From NCBI RefSeq assembly GCF_019112545.1, contig NW_025064934.1:62001-126000 (forward strand): a DNA stretch of 64,000 nucleotides, given 5' to 3'. Origin of the DNA: Guyanagaster necrorhizus (taxonomy: Eukaryota; Basidiomycota; Agaricomycetes; Agaricales; Physalacriaceae). The translations under genes and the position numbers were made by a program. Below, piece by piece: positions 33,720 to 44,231 of the stretch (position 1 is its first letter; the number at the start of each line of letters is the position of its first letter). The notes under the pieces were generated by a model that searched no databases, was not told where the DNA came from, and saw only the letters and a list, made by a program, of their open reading frames with translations.

Positions 33720-36700
33720 GTGTATTGCATCATCAGCAGACATATATTTTTCATTCACCCATTAGTTAGACTCAGGCCCATATCCTTTCCACTTGACTAG
33801 ATAGTCGATCATTGTTGTCATCCCACTGCCTTTTGCCTTAATCTTTTGGAGTTTATGATATAAGATTTGTTTGATCTCATAGTGTTCTTCATCATCAATG
33901 AGATCCAGGAGAGGGGGAGGTGGTTGTTCTTGTGAGAGAAAGGCTGGTGCGATATATGATGTCAATAGAGCTTCATTAAAAACATCATGGACTTTTCACA
34001 TTATGGGCAATCATAATTTGTAGGCACTGATGCCAATTTTAATGAGGATCAGAAAGGGACCTGTGCATTTATCAGATAGTTTGCATTTGGGGCAGGGCAA
34101 ATAGAGGTTGGTTGTATCTAACCAGACCTTGTTGTTGATGTTATAGGTCTGGGCTGCTCACCTTCACTTGTCGTATTGCACCTTCATTGTTGTTGCAGCC
34201 TTTTCAAGTGTGACAGCAGTTTTGTTATGGATTTTTTCCATAGTAATAGCAAAGTCCATTGAGGCTGGCATTGTCATGTGAAGATGCACTCTGTGTGTGA
34301 TATGAGGATGACAACCATAGTTGATAAAAAATAGTGTCCATCCTGTTGCTGAGTGTATGCGACTATTGTGTTGGAAGGCTGCTAATGCCAACCATTTGAC
34401 CCAGTCATCTTGTTGATAATTGATAAAAAGATGCAGGTACTTTTCAACCTCTTGATTTGCTCATTCCATCTATCCATTGGTTTGAGGGTGATATGTGGTG
34501 GATGCATTTCATTTAATGTTTAGTAATCAATAGAGGTCATCAAGAAATTTAGAGACAAATTGAGGTCCTCAGTCCAAGATAACTACTTGTAGCATGTCAT
34601 ATTTTGTGTAGACTTCATCATGTAAAATCTTGGCCCATCCTTTGGAAGTGAGTTCCATGGAACATGTGATCGGAATGATTGCTTTAGAGAAGTAGTCAAC
34701 AATGACCAGAATGGCATCATAGCCATTGCAGTCAGACAGGCCAGTGATCATATCAATGGAGATATGCATCCACAGTGAGGCTGGAATCTCATTTGGGTGT
34801 AGTGGGGCTGCTCAAGGTTGAGTCAATATTTTGCCATGCTGACAGGTTTCGCATGCTTTGACATATGTGATGATGTCATTCTCTATCTTGAGCCACCAAT
34901 ATTCTCACAGCACCAGCTCTTTTGTCTTGGCTATTCTCAGGTGTCCTGTGGTGGCATGATTGTGACAGGTGGTGATGATCTCACCCTGAAGACCTATGTC
35001 TCATGGAATGTAGATCCACCCATCATATTGGATCAGTCTCTCTTCCATCTTCATCCCTCATTGATGATTGAGTGAGAGGGTGATCTGCTGATCCCATTTA
35101 TGATTGTCTCTTGTGATGCTTTTGATTTGCTCATGGATTTCTTCCTCTGTTAGCATTACTATGGCTCAGAAATGTTTGGGTCATAGCAATGTGATACCTT
35201 TATTGTCTGCCCCCCCCTGATCGTGATTGGCTCTTCAGCTGAGGAGATCAGCCTTTTTGTTGGTGGTACCAGATTTGTGATATAGCATATATTGATATTG
35301 ACTGAGTTCGGTAATCCATCAGGCCTGCTGGCAATTCAGTTTTTACAGCTGATAGAAGTATTGTAAGTTCTGGTGATCGGTCCATATCTCAAATACTAGA
35401 GTAGCCCTGATAAGATAATGTCACTATTCTTCCAGAGTGAGCATGATAGCCAAAAGTTCCTTATCATATATCTCATAGTTTTGTTCAGTGACCATGAGGG
35501 CCTTGGAAAGGAAAGCGACTGGTTGCCACTTCCCATCTTGTTCCTGAGATAGTACCACTCCAACAGCCTCTTCACTTGCATCTGCCTCCACTCTGAATTT
35601 TCCATCCTCCATAGGAATAGTGAGGATGATGTCTTCCACCAATCTCCTTTTTAGATCATCAAATATGACCTGTTGTGAGGGTCCCCACATTCAGAGGGCA
35701 TTGCTGGTTAGTTGGGTCATCAGTTGGACCATCTTGCTGTAGTCTTGAATGAAGCATCAATAGAAATTGGTGAATCCCAGAAATGATTGCAACTCCTTCT
35801 TTTTTCTGGGCTCTGGCCATTCTGTTACCCCTGCCACCTTGATGGGGTCCATCCAGATGCTTCCTTCTGAGATGATGACTCTGAGGTACTCTGTTTTCAG
35901 TACTTTGAATTCGCATTTCTCCACTTTGAGGAACAACTTGTGTTCCCTCATGAGGTTCAACACTTGTCTTACCAACCTCTGATATTCCTCTTTTGTTTGG
36001 GACATAATTAGAATGTCATCAAGGTAAATGGTGACCTTCCCAGTGGTGATGAGATCTCTGAAGATGTTGTTCATCATCCACTGAAAGATTGCCAGGGAGT
36101 TAGTGAGTCCAAAGAACATGACAGTGGGTTCAAACAGTCCTCGGTTGGTCCTAAATGCCACTTTCCATTCATCTCTCTTCTTTATTCAGATGTTGTTATA
36201 CCTCCACTGTACATTGAGTTTAGTGTAGTATTTGGCCTCTCAAAGTTTGTCCATTAGTTCGGAGATCAACAGGAGTGGATACCAGTTTTTTATAGTCATC
36301 TCATTTAGCTTTCAATAGTCCTGTATGGGTCGAAGCTTCCCATCTTTCTTCTTTACAAAAAAGAAGGAGGATGCCATAGGGGATTTCAAGGGCTGAATGC
36401 ATCCACTAGACAAGTTTTCCTCAAGGAACTTGTCAAGCTCCTGCTGTTCGCTGACACTGAGGGGGTACATTTTGCAGTCTAGGTTGGCACTGGTGTTTGG
36501 GATTAGTTCAATCGTGTGATCCCATGGCTTCAGCTTGGGCAGCTCATTGAAGCTCTCTTTGTTAAAGAGGTCCTTGAAATCTCATGCCTATGTGGGTACC
36601 ATCTCTTCCAACATCCTCTCCTCCTTTTGTTGGTTAGCTTTTGCAGCCAGTTCGTTAGTGTGATGCACTGCTCAGATGTGCAATTTCTGCTGGATGTCTA

Positions 36701-37170
36701 TTGTGAGGATCATCTCCCTGTCTTCCATTTCCTGATTCCATCGATCTTCTGGATCTTCATCTGGTAGCTTGAATGGGATCTTTCAACAATGGCATTGAGC
36801 AAATGTGATCCATCTGGTCTTCCAGTTAATCAGTGGGTTATGCTGTATCAACCAGTTATGCCCAAGGAAGACCTCTTTAGTTCCGAGGTCTGTGACAGCA
36901 AGGTTGATATGTTCCAAATGATCCCCGATCTTTAGTCAGAGTTCTATGAATTTAGTGATCGAACCAGCCTGATTTTTTGTTTCATCAGTGTTATAAACCA
37001 GGATCAGAGCTGCAGTGGCTCAAGTAGGAAGTTTGTGTTTGTCGATGAAGGCACAATTGATCAAACTTCCGGTACACCTGCTGTCAATCAGGGCAGTGAC
37101 TGTGTAGATGGAACGAGACATCAAGGTTTTGATCTGGACTTTAGCAAGTAGGTCCTGACCAGCTGCCTTG
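33720..37170 (-). pseudogene. Gypsy pol (protease, RT, RNase H, integrase, chromodomain)
   Basis: Read from high to low coordinates. The protease has ALIDSRCTGSLIN near 37090, where DSGCTGS is expected, so a Gly-to-Arg change sits next to the catalytic Asp. The reverse transcriptase has FFFVKKKDGKLRPIQDY and TIYLDDILIM with an intact YLDD (ORF 35757-36161). RNase H has FRVEADASEEAVGVVLSQEQ (35424-35690). Integrase has IDMITGLSDCNGYDAILVIV (34569-34769) and STTYHPQTNG. A chromodomain has YLVKWKGYGPESN (33762-33850) with a stop where arginine or a similar residue is expected. Frames are broken by stops throughout. Confidence 0.9.
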
Positions 37171-37689
37171 GTTCATTGGATGAATTTTTTTAGTCCATAG
37201 AGCTCATCGAGCTATTCCAATGCTCAGCATCTTTGTGTGTCCTTTATTCCTTTTATTGCTTTGTCGACCACCTCCTCAACATGGGTTTTATGGACCCAAT
37301 TTTAGAGTATGGCTTTTGCCACAGCCTCATCCCTGGCTTCTCTGATTGCCCTCCAGGTCTATTCAGTATTGAATAGCTTAAGCCAGGTTTTGGGGCTCTC
37401 TGCCCTAATTCGGCCTGTGGGTGATTGAGTTCTTAATTGTGATTCTTTGGTGTGTATGTCATAAGATAGTGGTATATTCAAATGCTTGATGATAGTAGAT
37501 ATAGGCATAACTACAGAGATATGATCAGTCTGCTCAGCGTCTGAGGATTGCACACCATGGGATTTTTTGGCCAAAACAGTGGAATCGCTCACTGTCTGGC
37601 CTCCTCTTTTACCTCCTCCACCTTAGTTTCCTTCTCAAGTTCTTCATCTTCCTTTTGTAGTTCAGTGATTTGGGCTCAGATGTCCTCCT

Positions 37690-40688
37690 GGGTTCATTTT
37701 TTCTTTGGACAATCTTTCACCATGTGTCTCTTCTGCCTGCAGTTAAAGCATTTTCCTTTCTTTTTCATCTGATTAATGTCCATGGGTTTACCAGCCCCAG
37801 TAAAGGTAGTTCCAGTCCTGGTTTTGTATGAGGTCGGGGTCGTAGAGGTTCTCTGTGGTTTCCTAGCAGTTGTCCCTGATTTATTTGGGGTTGGCAGGGT
37901 TGGTTTCTTCGTGTAGTCCTGCAGAGTAGACGATTCCACTTTCTGCCTTTGCTACTCTTTGTACATCTTAATGATTCATTCTTTCCATTCATCATAGCCA
38001 TTCGGCATGAGTATTTTTATGCTAATTGCTGATATCATTGTGATGTAGGAGGAGGGGACACCTTGCTTGAGGGCCTCGACCATTCAGCCATCATTGGCCA
38101 TGTCCTTTCAGAATCTGGCCAACTTGGTGAGCCGTTCAAGCTTGTCAAAGTAATCTATTGCCATCTTATCTCCTATTTTATACTCCTTGATCTTTTGTTT
38201 GTGTACTTCTTGTACTGCCAGATCAATGAACTTGTCATTTAGCATCTGTTTGAAGACAGGCCATGAGGAGTATCAGTAGTGATTCCTGGTGGTGGATCGG
38301 AAATTTGGGGAAATGAGGATCCATCAGGTTTTGGCTTTTTCCTCAAGGTATGATGCAGCGAATATGACTTTATTTATGTCACTCCCTAAGTATCTGACAT
38401 AGACTTCAAAGTACTGTTTGCAGTCCACCAGGAATCAGTTGATATCATCTGATGCTCCCTTGAAGGGCCTGGGTTTTCATAGGAGGTCAGAACAGCATTG
38501 GAGGACATTGGCATTTTTGAGTAGTGCTCTCATCAGGTTGAGCCACTCTGAGAACAGGGGCTGGTGCCACTCTGTTGGGGGTCCTGGGAATGAGTGCAGG
38601 GAGTGATCATTGGCAATTGGGCTTCCTTTCAGAGCATCGTCCACTCAGACAATTACTCTATCTTGCATGGTGAATCTAAGACAGACTGCCTCAGGGTCAT
38701 CTCAGATGGGTTCTTTTCCTGTCCCACTAGTCTCAGCCTGGTCGGGGGGTGGTTGCCCTCCTAAGAGCCTGCTTTCTTTGCTGATCCAGGGATTTTGGAA
38801 TCCCACTGCTGCCTAGAGGCAGATTTATGCTAGCTGTGCAGCTGTGAGCGAAGATGATTGGCCAGAGTCTGAAAGGATGCTCTGGGCTGACAGGGCCCAG
38901 TATGTCGCTCTTTGGGGTGGTACTGGGGGGGTTCTCAGCATTGATCATATAGTGAGTGTGGCTTGATAAGCCAGCGGCCAGCTTATGGGGTATTCTGGAT
39001 GCCTTTGATTGTATTGTTGGATGGTATAGTCTGTTGCTGCCCACCTTAGGATTTCTGTCTTTCTGTTAGTGTCGGAATATACATATAATTGTCCAATTTG
39101 CGATGCTACCCAGGTAGCATTGCACTATAGAAAGTTTACCCCTTGCAGATAATACTCCTGCTATTCCCATGTCCTTTCTTCTCAAGCCAACCTTTTTGCT
39201 TCTTCTTCATCTGTCTCTTCCTGTGAATCATATGGCGGCCCTTGGAGCAGTTCACTGTCCTCTATTTCTTCTTCCTCATCCTCATTGTCCTCTTCAAGGA
39301 GAGAACTGATGGGCCAGCTGTAAATACTCTCTATGACTTCTTGGTGTATCATTGCTTCACTCTCTTGGCTGGATACTCGGACCAGTGACTGGGGGGTCTT
39401 TATAAGCAGTGGCTGGTTGACTTCTGATACTGAGGTGATACCTGTTCTCTCCAGTTGCTCTTGTCACCTCCACTCACTCGTGATAGAGGTGGACATTGTG
39501 CTAGTAGTCATTATCAATGAGCTGCCTGACAACCCTACTTCTGAGAAAACCTCAGAGAGCACAGATGGGGATATGAGCATTGCCAGGGATCCATAATCTG
39601 TAGTGTCTGAGGATGGACTCATCACTTCCAAAGATGGAGTCTGCACTAGGGGTTTATGAGAAGGGAGGATACTCAGGGGTTGGGAGCCTCAGGTATCATC
39701 TAGTTTGGGTGCCATCTGTCCAGTGTTCCAGGATTCCACTACTCAGGGTGCTGGGCTCTCTGAATATGGGGGTTGAGAGTGAGAGGTTGGCTTGTATGGG
39801 TGCAAGGACACTAGTGACCTCAGGTCATAGTCCATATCAGCTGCCAACATCAGCCCTTGCCAGTCAGGCACTTTCCACTTCTTGCTGCTTATCTCGATGC
39901 TGCTCATCATACTGTGTGGCTTCCTGCCTCTGCTGGTCTTCTGACTCATGATGTACTGGCTGTGGCTCATCCTGCCTCCTGCACTTCTCCTATTGAACAG
40001 CATCATCATAGTTGAAAGGGATGGTGAAGTTCCAGGTCAGGAAGTACCAGTGAATGGTTTCTTCCTATACTCGTCATTGTTGCTCTTCATCATTTGAGGA
40101 GATCCCCCCCACCCTCGAGCTGGTCCTGGAGAGAGAGTGGAGGCTGTGAGACTGGCTATGAGGAGATCTGAGGCTGGATCGCTGAGCCATCCAAGGGGCA
40201 TCAAGAGAGTCTCTGGTGTAGTCAGCAATCCCAGGGGTTCAGAGGGTGGAAGAAGGAGAGGGGGACTGATGGAAGCAGTCTTTCAGGATGTCCTCATCCT
40301 CATGGTTGGGGGCTGGTCCTGGTATGAGTATACCATACCTTCTTGGGATGCCAGTGTCTGTGTTTCTGGATCGGGGAGAACATTGTCCTCCCATTTCTTC
40401 TTCACCATTCCCCTGATGCATGCCACTAGATCTAGCTTCTGGGGGCTGATAGGTCATTCATTGGGATTTGGGGATGTCATGTAGAAGAAGGTCAGAGGTT
40501 ACATTTCGTAGTATTTCATGGATGTGTAAGAATTCATTATAATGTCTAAGGGCCCAGACAGTAATTGAGTGGCATCTCCGGCACAGCTGGATGATCACCA
40601 ATAATCCTATCAAGGTCCTGATGATGGAAGAGAGGAGTTTGAAGAACTCATGATCAAAATTTGGGTCAGTAGAGGTTGCAGGGGGCAT
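37690..40688 (-). pseudogene. Gypsy gag region with zinc knuckle
   Basis: The frame begins near 40688 (MPPATSTDPNFDHEFF) and is fragmented across low-complexity, serine/proline-rich sequence. Around 38000-38650 lies a capsid-like segment with GASDDINWFLVDCKQYF and YFDKLERLTKLA. A CCHC zinc knuckle (CFNCRQKRHMVKDC, about 37709-37750) ends it. The long N-terminal extension of about 2 kb before the capsid is unusual for gypsy gag. Confidence 0.8.
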
Positions 40689-40744
40689 TTAGTTTCTCAG
40701 CACAATTAGGCTTGAGAAAGGGAAGTCAAAAGCTTCGAGCTAAT

Positions 40745-41156
40745 TGTTAGGCCCAAGCATCACGTGTGAGTAACCATGTGATAAATAGGCATTATCTTGC
40801 ACTTCAGGTGATCATCTGAGTCTATGAGTGTGATTACAGTGGTGTGTCACAAGGCTTTTAGATGGCTCAAGGATAGAATAGTATGAATAAACTTTAGCTC
40901 AAAGCTGGGTTGTCGCCAGTGAGAGTGAGCTCTTTAAATACTGTATATATCCTGCTAATAATAGTCCTATACTAATTGTGCATTTCTCTGTCTGTTGTGC
41001 TCTTTGTCCTTGAGTATCATTACTATATATAAAAGGCAAATTGTATGTTGTCAAGCGATTGGAAGAATAGCAGGTGGTCTTGTGATGACTAAGCCATATG
41101 ACCTGTCTAAGCTTAAATAGGGGTAAAAATGATAGGAGAGAGGAAAAATCATAATA
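40745..41156 (-). repeat. Gypsy LTR (5' LTR of the minus-strand element)
   Basis: 412 bp. It ends TATTAT at the minus-strand 5' side where the partner has TGTTAC, so even the terminal TG has mutated to TA. No tRNA-3'-end-type primer site (starting TGG) is visible next to it; the adjoining bases read ATTAGCTCGAAGC. Confidence 0.92.
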
Positions 41157-41161
41157 TGTTT

Positions 41162-43498
41162 GGATGCCTTGCATATGTGCTAGTATGAAAAAAAGAACAT
41201 TGAGCATTAGAGTCACACACCCAAAAATGTATCTTTGTTGGGTATCCAGAGAGAGTAAAAGGCTGGCTATTCTGGAACCCTTCTACACAGTGGTTCATCA
41301 CCTCTAGCCATGCTGTATTTGATGAGCATGTATTTCCTGGAAATCACAAAAATATTATAAATCCTCTTGGTGATGATACATCTTCCACAAACAGACATAA
41401 CAGCACAGATACTGCTATACCTGATGGAATGATGCCTCATCAAGGGAGAGAGAACATACCTACTGATAAGCCATCTCTGTCATCTGAGCAACTCTCATCA
41501 TCATCATTCTTGCCATCTAAGCCAGCTCTATCCACTCTATCAAATATGCAAACACCTCTAGGATCACCTCTTACTCCACTATCAAGTCTTTTGACATCTC
41601 CTACACCCTCTTCACAACTTTCATGTTCTCAGGCACACTTCAAGCCACAATACAACTCCAAAGGTCTTATAATTCCATCTCCAAACACTGGACATGGTTT
41701 TCACTGTAAACATTCTGGCACCAATGTGATGAACTCACCAGACTCAGATGAACCCATTTCTGATCCCATTGATGAAACCACTGCTGAGCCAGAGCTTACT
41801 GAGACAGATGTTGTTGCAGGAATGACTTTTGTATTGCATGATGATAGCTATATCACATATACAGAAGCTCTTGAGCTTACATTTCAGACAGCAGTAGAGA
41901 TGGCAAACCAAGCATCTGTATCCAATGATGAACCAAAGACACTTGCAGAGATGATGACTTAGCCAGGAGAGGAAAGTGAAAAATGATATGAGGTAGCTCA
42001 GCAGGAATTGAATGCACTGCAGGAAAGTGGCATCTTTGAGCTTGTGAAGCTCTCTCCAGGGTGAAAGGCTATAGGTGAAAAATGGGTCTTCAAAGTGAAG
42101 TGTAACCCTGATGGATCCATTGAATGCTACAAGGCACACTATGTTGCAAAAGAGTACTCACAGTGGCCAGATTTTGACTACACTGAAACCTTTTCTCCTA
42201 CTCCAAAATGGGCAGCCATCCAAACAGTCCTCACTCTTGCTGCACTTGAGGACCTGGAGCTCTGGAGCATGGACATCTCATCAGCATTTCTGAATGGTGA
42301 TCTGAAAGAGGAGGTATACCTTCAACAACCAGAGGGATTCAAGACAAAGGACAGGAGCTGGATGTTTCATCTCTTTAAGTCCATCTATAGACTGAAGCAG
42401 GCTGGGCATGAATGGCACAAAAAACTCCATAGCACTATGACTGAGATAGGCTTTGACAGAGTACACTGTGAACACAGCATATGGGTGTACAAGAGAGATG
42501 ATGCTTGGATTATTGTTCTGGTGTTTGTCAACAATATAACAATTGCTGCAAAGTCCATGGAGTCTGTATGACATGTTGTCAATGATCTCAAGAAGCACTT
42601 CAAACTTCATGATCTAGGTCCAACTTCATTCCTCCTCAGTGTCAAAATACACAGGGATCATCTAAACTGAATGCTCACACTCTTTCAATCACAGTACATC
42701 CAAAAAATCCTAGAATGCACTGGAATGTCTGACTGTAACAGTGTCAGTACTCCTCTTGATCCACACACTAAGCTATCCAGCTCAATGTCCCCTGCTACTC
42801 TAGAGGAATGGGAAACCATGTGGCACATCCCATATCTCCAGATCCTTGGCTCTGTAGCATACCTGGCCATCACCACTTGTCCTGACATAGCTTTTGCAGT
42901 CAGCATCCTATCATGTTTCAGCAAAAACCCTGGATTGAGGCATTGGGAGGCCCTGAAGCACCTCCTCAGATACATAAAGGGAACAATCAACCTAAAATTG
43001 ACATATTCACCTGATGCTACAAACCCAGTGCTGTTCAAAATGTACACAGATGCAGATCATAGTGGAAACCCAGACAATGGGTGCTCAACCTCAGGATATG
43101 TTGTCAAGATGGGCACAGGTGCAGTCAGCTGGATGAGCCAGCTACAATCTATAGTAACCTTATTGACCACAGAGGCCAAATATGTGGCTGCCATCTCTGC
43201 TGGACAGGAAATTCTGTGGCTGCAAAATCTGTTCACAGAATTTGGCTTCCATTATCTGTCACCATCTCCACTGCTGATTGACAACCAGTCTGCTCTCTCT
43301 GTTGCTTGCAATCCTGATCATCACAGTCATGTCAAACATCTTGACCTTCACTTCTACTGGTTACAAGATGAGGTTGAGCAGAGGCACATACATATTGAAC
43401 ATCTTTGCACAGAAGACATGCCTGCTGACATCTTCACAAAAGCCTTAGGGAAGGAGAAGATGACTCACATGATCAGGCTGTTGGGTCTTGAACTCTGA
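41162..43498 (+). pseudogene. Copia integrase end, reverse transcriptase and RNase H
   Basis: It continues the integrase (GCLAYV, then CIFVGYPERVKGW) and a low-complexity Ser/Pro linker. The reverse transcriptase starts near 42060 (GEKWVFKVK) and has YVAKEYSQ, ELWSMDISSAFLNGDL and LFKSIYRLKQAGHEW. The YVDD catalytic box reads FVNN (Asn codons 42530-42535), so both aspartates are lost. RNase H follows in the 42671-43498 frame (KMYTDADHSGNPDNG, then TEAKYVA, then KHLDLHFYWLQDEV, then IFTKAL). TGA stops interrupt it at several places, including 42569-42571. Confidence 0.92.
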
Positions 43499-43511
43499 GA
43501 AGTATTGTGTC

Positions 43512-43520
43512 AAGAAGGAG
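43512..43520 (+). other. Copia polypurine tract
   Basis: AAGAAGGAG directly precedes the 3' LTR, where plus-strand DNA synthesis starts in LTR retrotransposons. Confidence 0.7.
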
Positions 43521-43723
43521 TGTTGCAGGATGACACAAGTACCTGATGTCAACCTTATATAAGTATAGACAGTTTTGTTCTGAGTCGACAGTCAATTGCC
43601 TTTAAGCAATTGACTGTCATACTCAGGTGAGTAGTAGTCATATGTACCTCAGCTTTTAAGCAATTGACCATCATACTCAGCCTGGCCTATTATCCACTGT
43701 GTGAAAATAACCTGCCTGCAACA
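43521..43723 (+). repeat. Copia 3' LTR
   Basis: 203 bp. It carries a perfect 11-bp inverted repeat CAGTCAATTGC / GCAATTGACTG around a 6-bp loop. See the 5' LTR for differences. Confidence 0.95.
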
Positions 43724-43728
43724 AGGCA

Positions 43729-44231
43729 TCCCCATCTTTCTCAAGCTAAGACTTATGGTTCTCTAGATTCTGCACAAATAGTGATTGCTGGATGCTGAGC
43801 TGTCCTCCTTTGATGGGATGGATGGACTCCAAAGACCTCACATTCAGTGCATTAAGTCGGATGGTAGACAAGGCAAGGGTGCAGGTCTTCTTCTACTATC
43901 AAAATTGCATGATTTTACATTCTTCCTGCCAGGAAATCATCACAACACCCTAGCTTAGAGAACAAGGGTGGATATGAATTCATGAAGGGTTACTTTCGCG
44001 TGCTCAGGCTATGCCTCTTTTTTTAACGTTGCTAATGTTGCACTTAGCAAATTGTGTCGATATAGTAAAAGAAGGGATTTTTATGATTCGTCAAGCGCGT
44101 CAGGAGGGGTATTCGATAAGATACCTAATACGTCGTTCTCTGGCCCTCTTTAAGTTATTTAAAATTACTGGATAAAAGGGGCAATGTATCTGATTCGTGC
44201 TACTTAACCTTAACCTTTGTCCGCAACAGTC
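43729..44231. other. Upstream region of the intact micro-exon F-box gene
   Basis: Contains no recognised gene. Its second half (43946-44136) is a diverged duplicate of 47418-47599. The promoter of the 44232 gene must lie here, and the copia element sits 0.5 kb upstream of its start. Confidence 0.5.
43946..44136 (+). repeat. Duplicated upstream module, copy A
   Basis: About 190 bp clearly similar to 47418-47599. Shared anchors include AGAGAACAAGGG, TAACGTTGCTA, AAAGCGCGTCAGG-like and ATACGTCG. It lies 96-286 bp upstream of the intact F-box gene, so it probably includes promoter sequence. Confidence 0.75.

Larger units (their letters stand above)
33246..41161 (-). mobile_element. Ty3/gypsy chromovirus nested in the copia element
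   Basis: Bounded by the 5-bp duplication TGTTT (33246-33250 and 41157-41161), which also restores the copia integrase reading across the gap (VFGCLAYV). LTRs of 412 bp lie at 33251-33662 and 40745-41156. On the minus strand the order is gag, zinc knuckle, protease, reverse transcriptase, RNase H, integrase, chromodomain, which is Ty3/gypsy order. A purine tract of seven G adjoins the 3' LTR (33663-33673). Many stops, including TGA at expected arginines, show it is dead. CpG is scarce but not absent. Confidence 0.96.
30849..43728 (+). mobile_element. Ty1/copia LTR retrotransposon, split by a nested Ty3/gypsy element
   Basis: Bounded by a 5-bp target duplication AGGCA (30849-30853 and 43724-43728) and two 203-bp LTRs (30854-31056, 43521-43723) starting TGTTGCAGGA and ending GCCTGCAACA. 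Internal order is gag, protease, integrase, reverse transcriptase, RNase H, the copia order. A primer-binding site adjoins the 5' LTR and a purine tract AAGAAGGAG adjoins the 3' LTR. A gypsy element (33246-41161) interrupts the integrase region. Without it the element would be about 4.96 kb. Stop codons, mostly TGA where arginine is expected, and lost catalytic residues show it is dead. The interior contains no CpG dinucleotide. Confidence 0.97.

Noticed and set aside
30849..43728. CRISPR array or bacterial-type elements
   Set aside because: The repeats here are two LTR pairs with target-site duplications. No short regularly spaced repeats are present, and the sequence is clearly eukaryotic.
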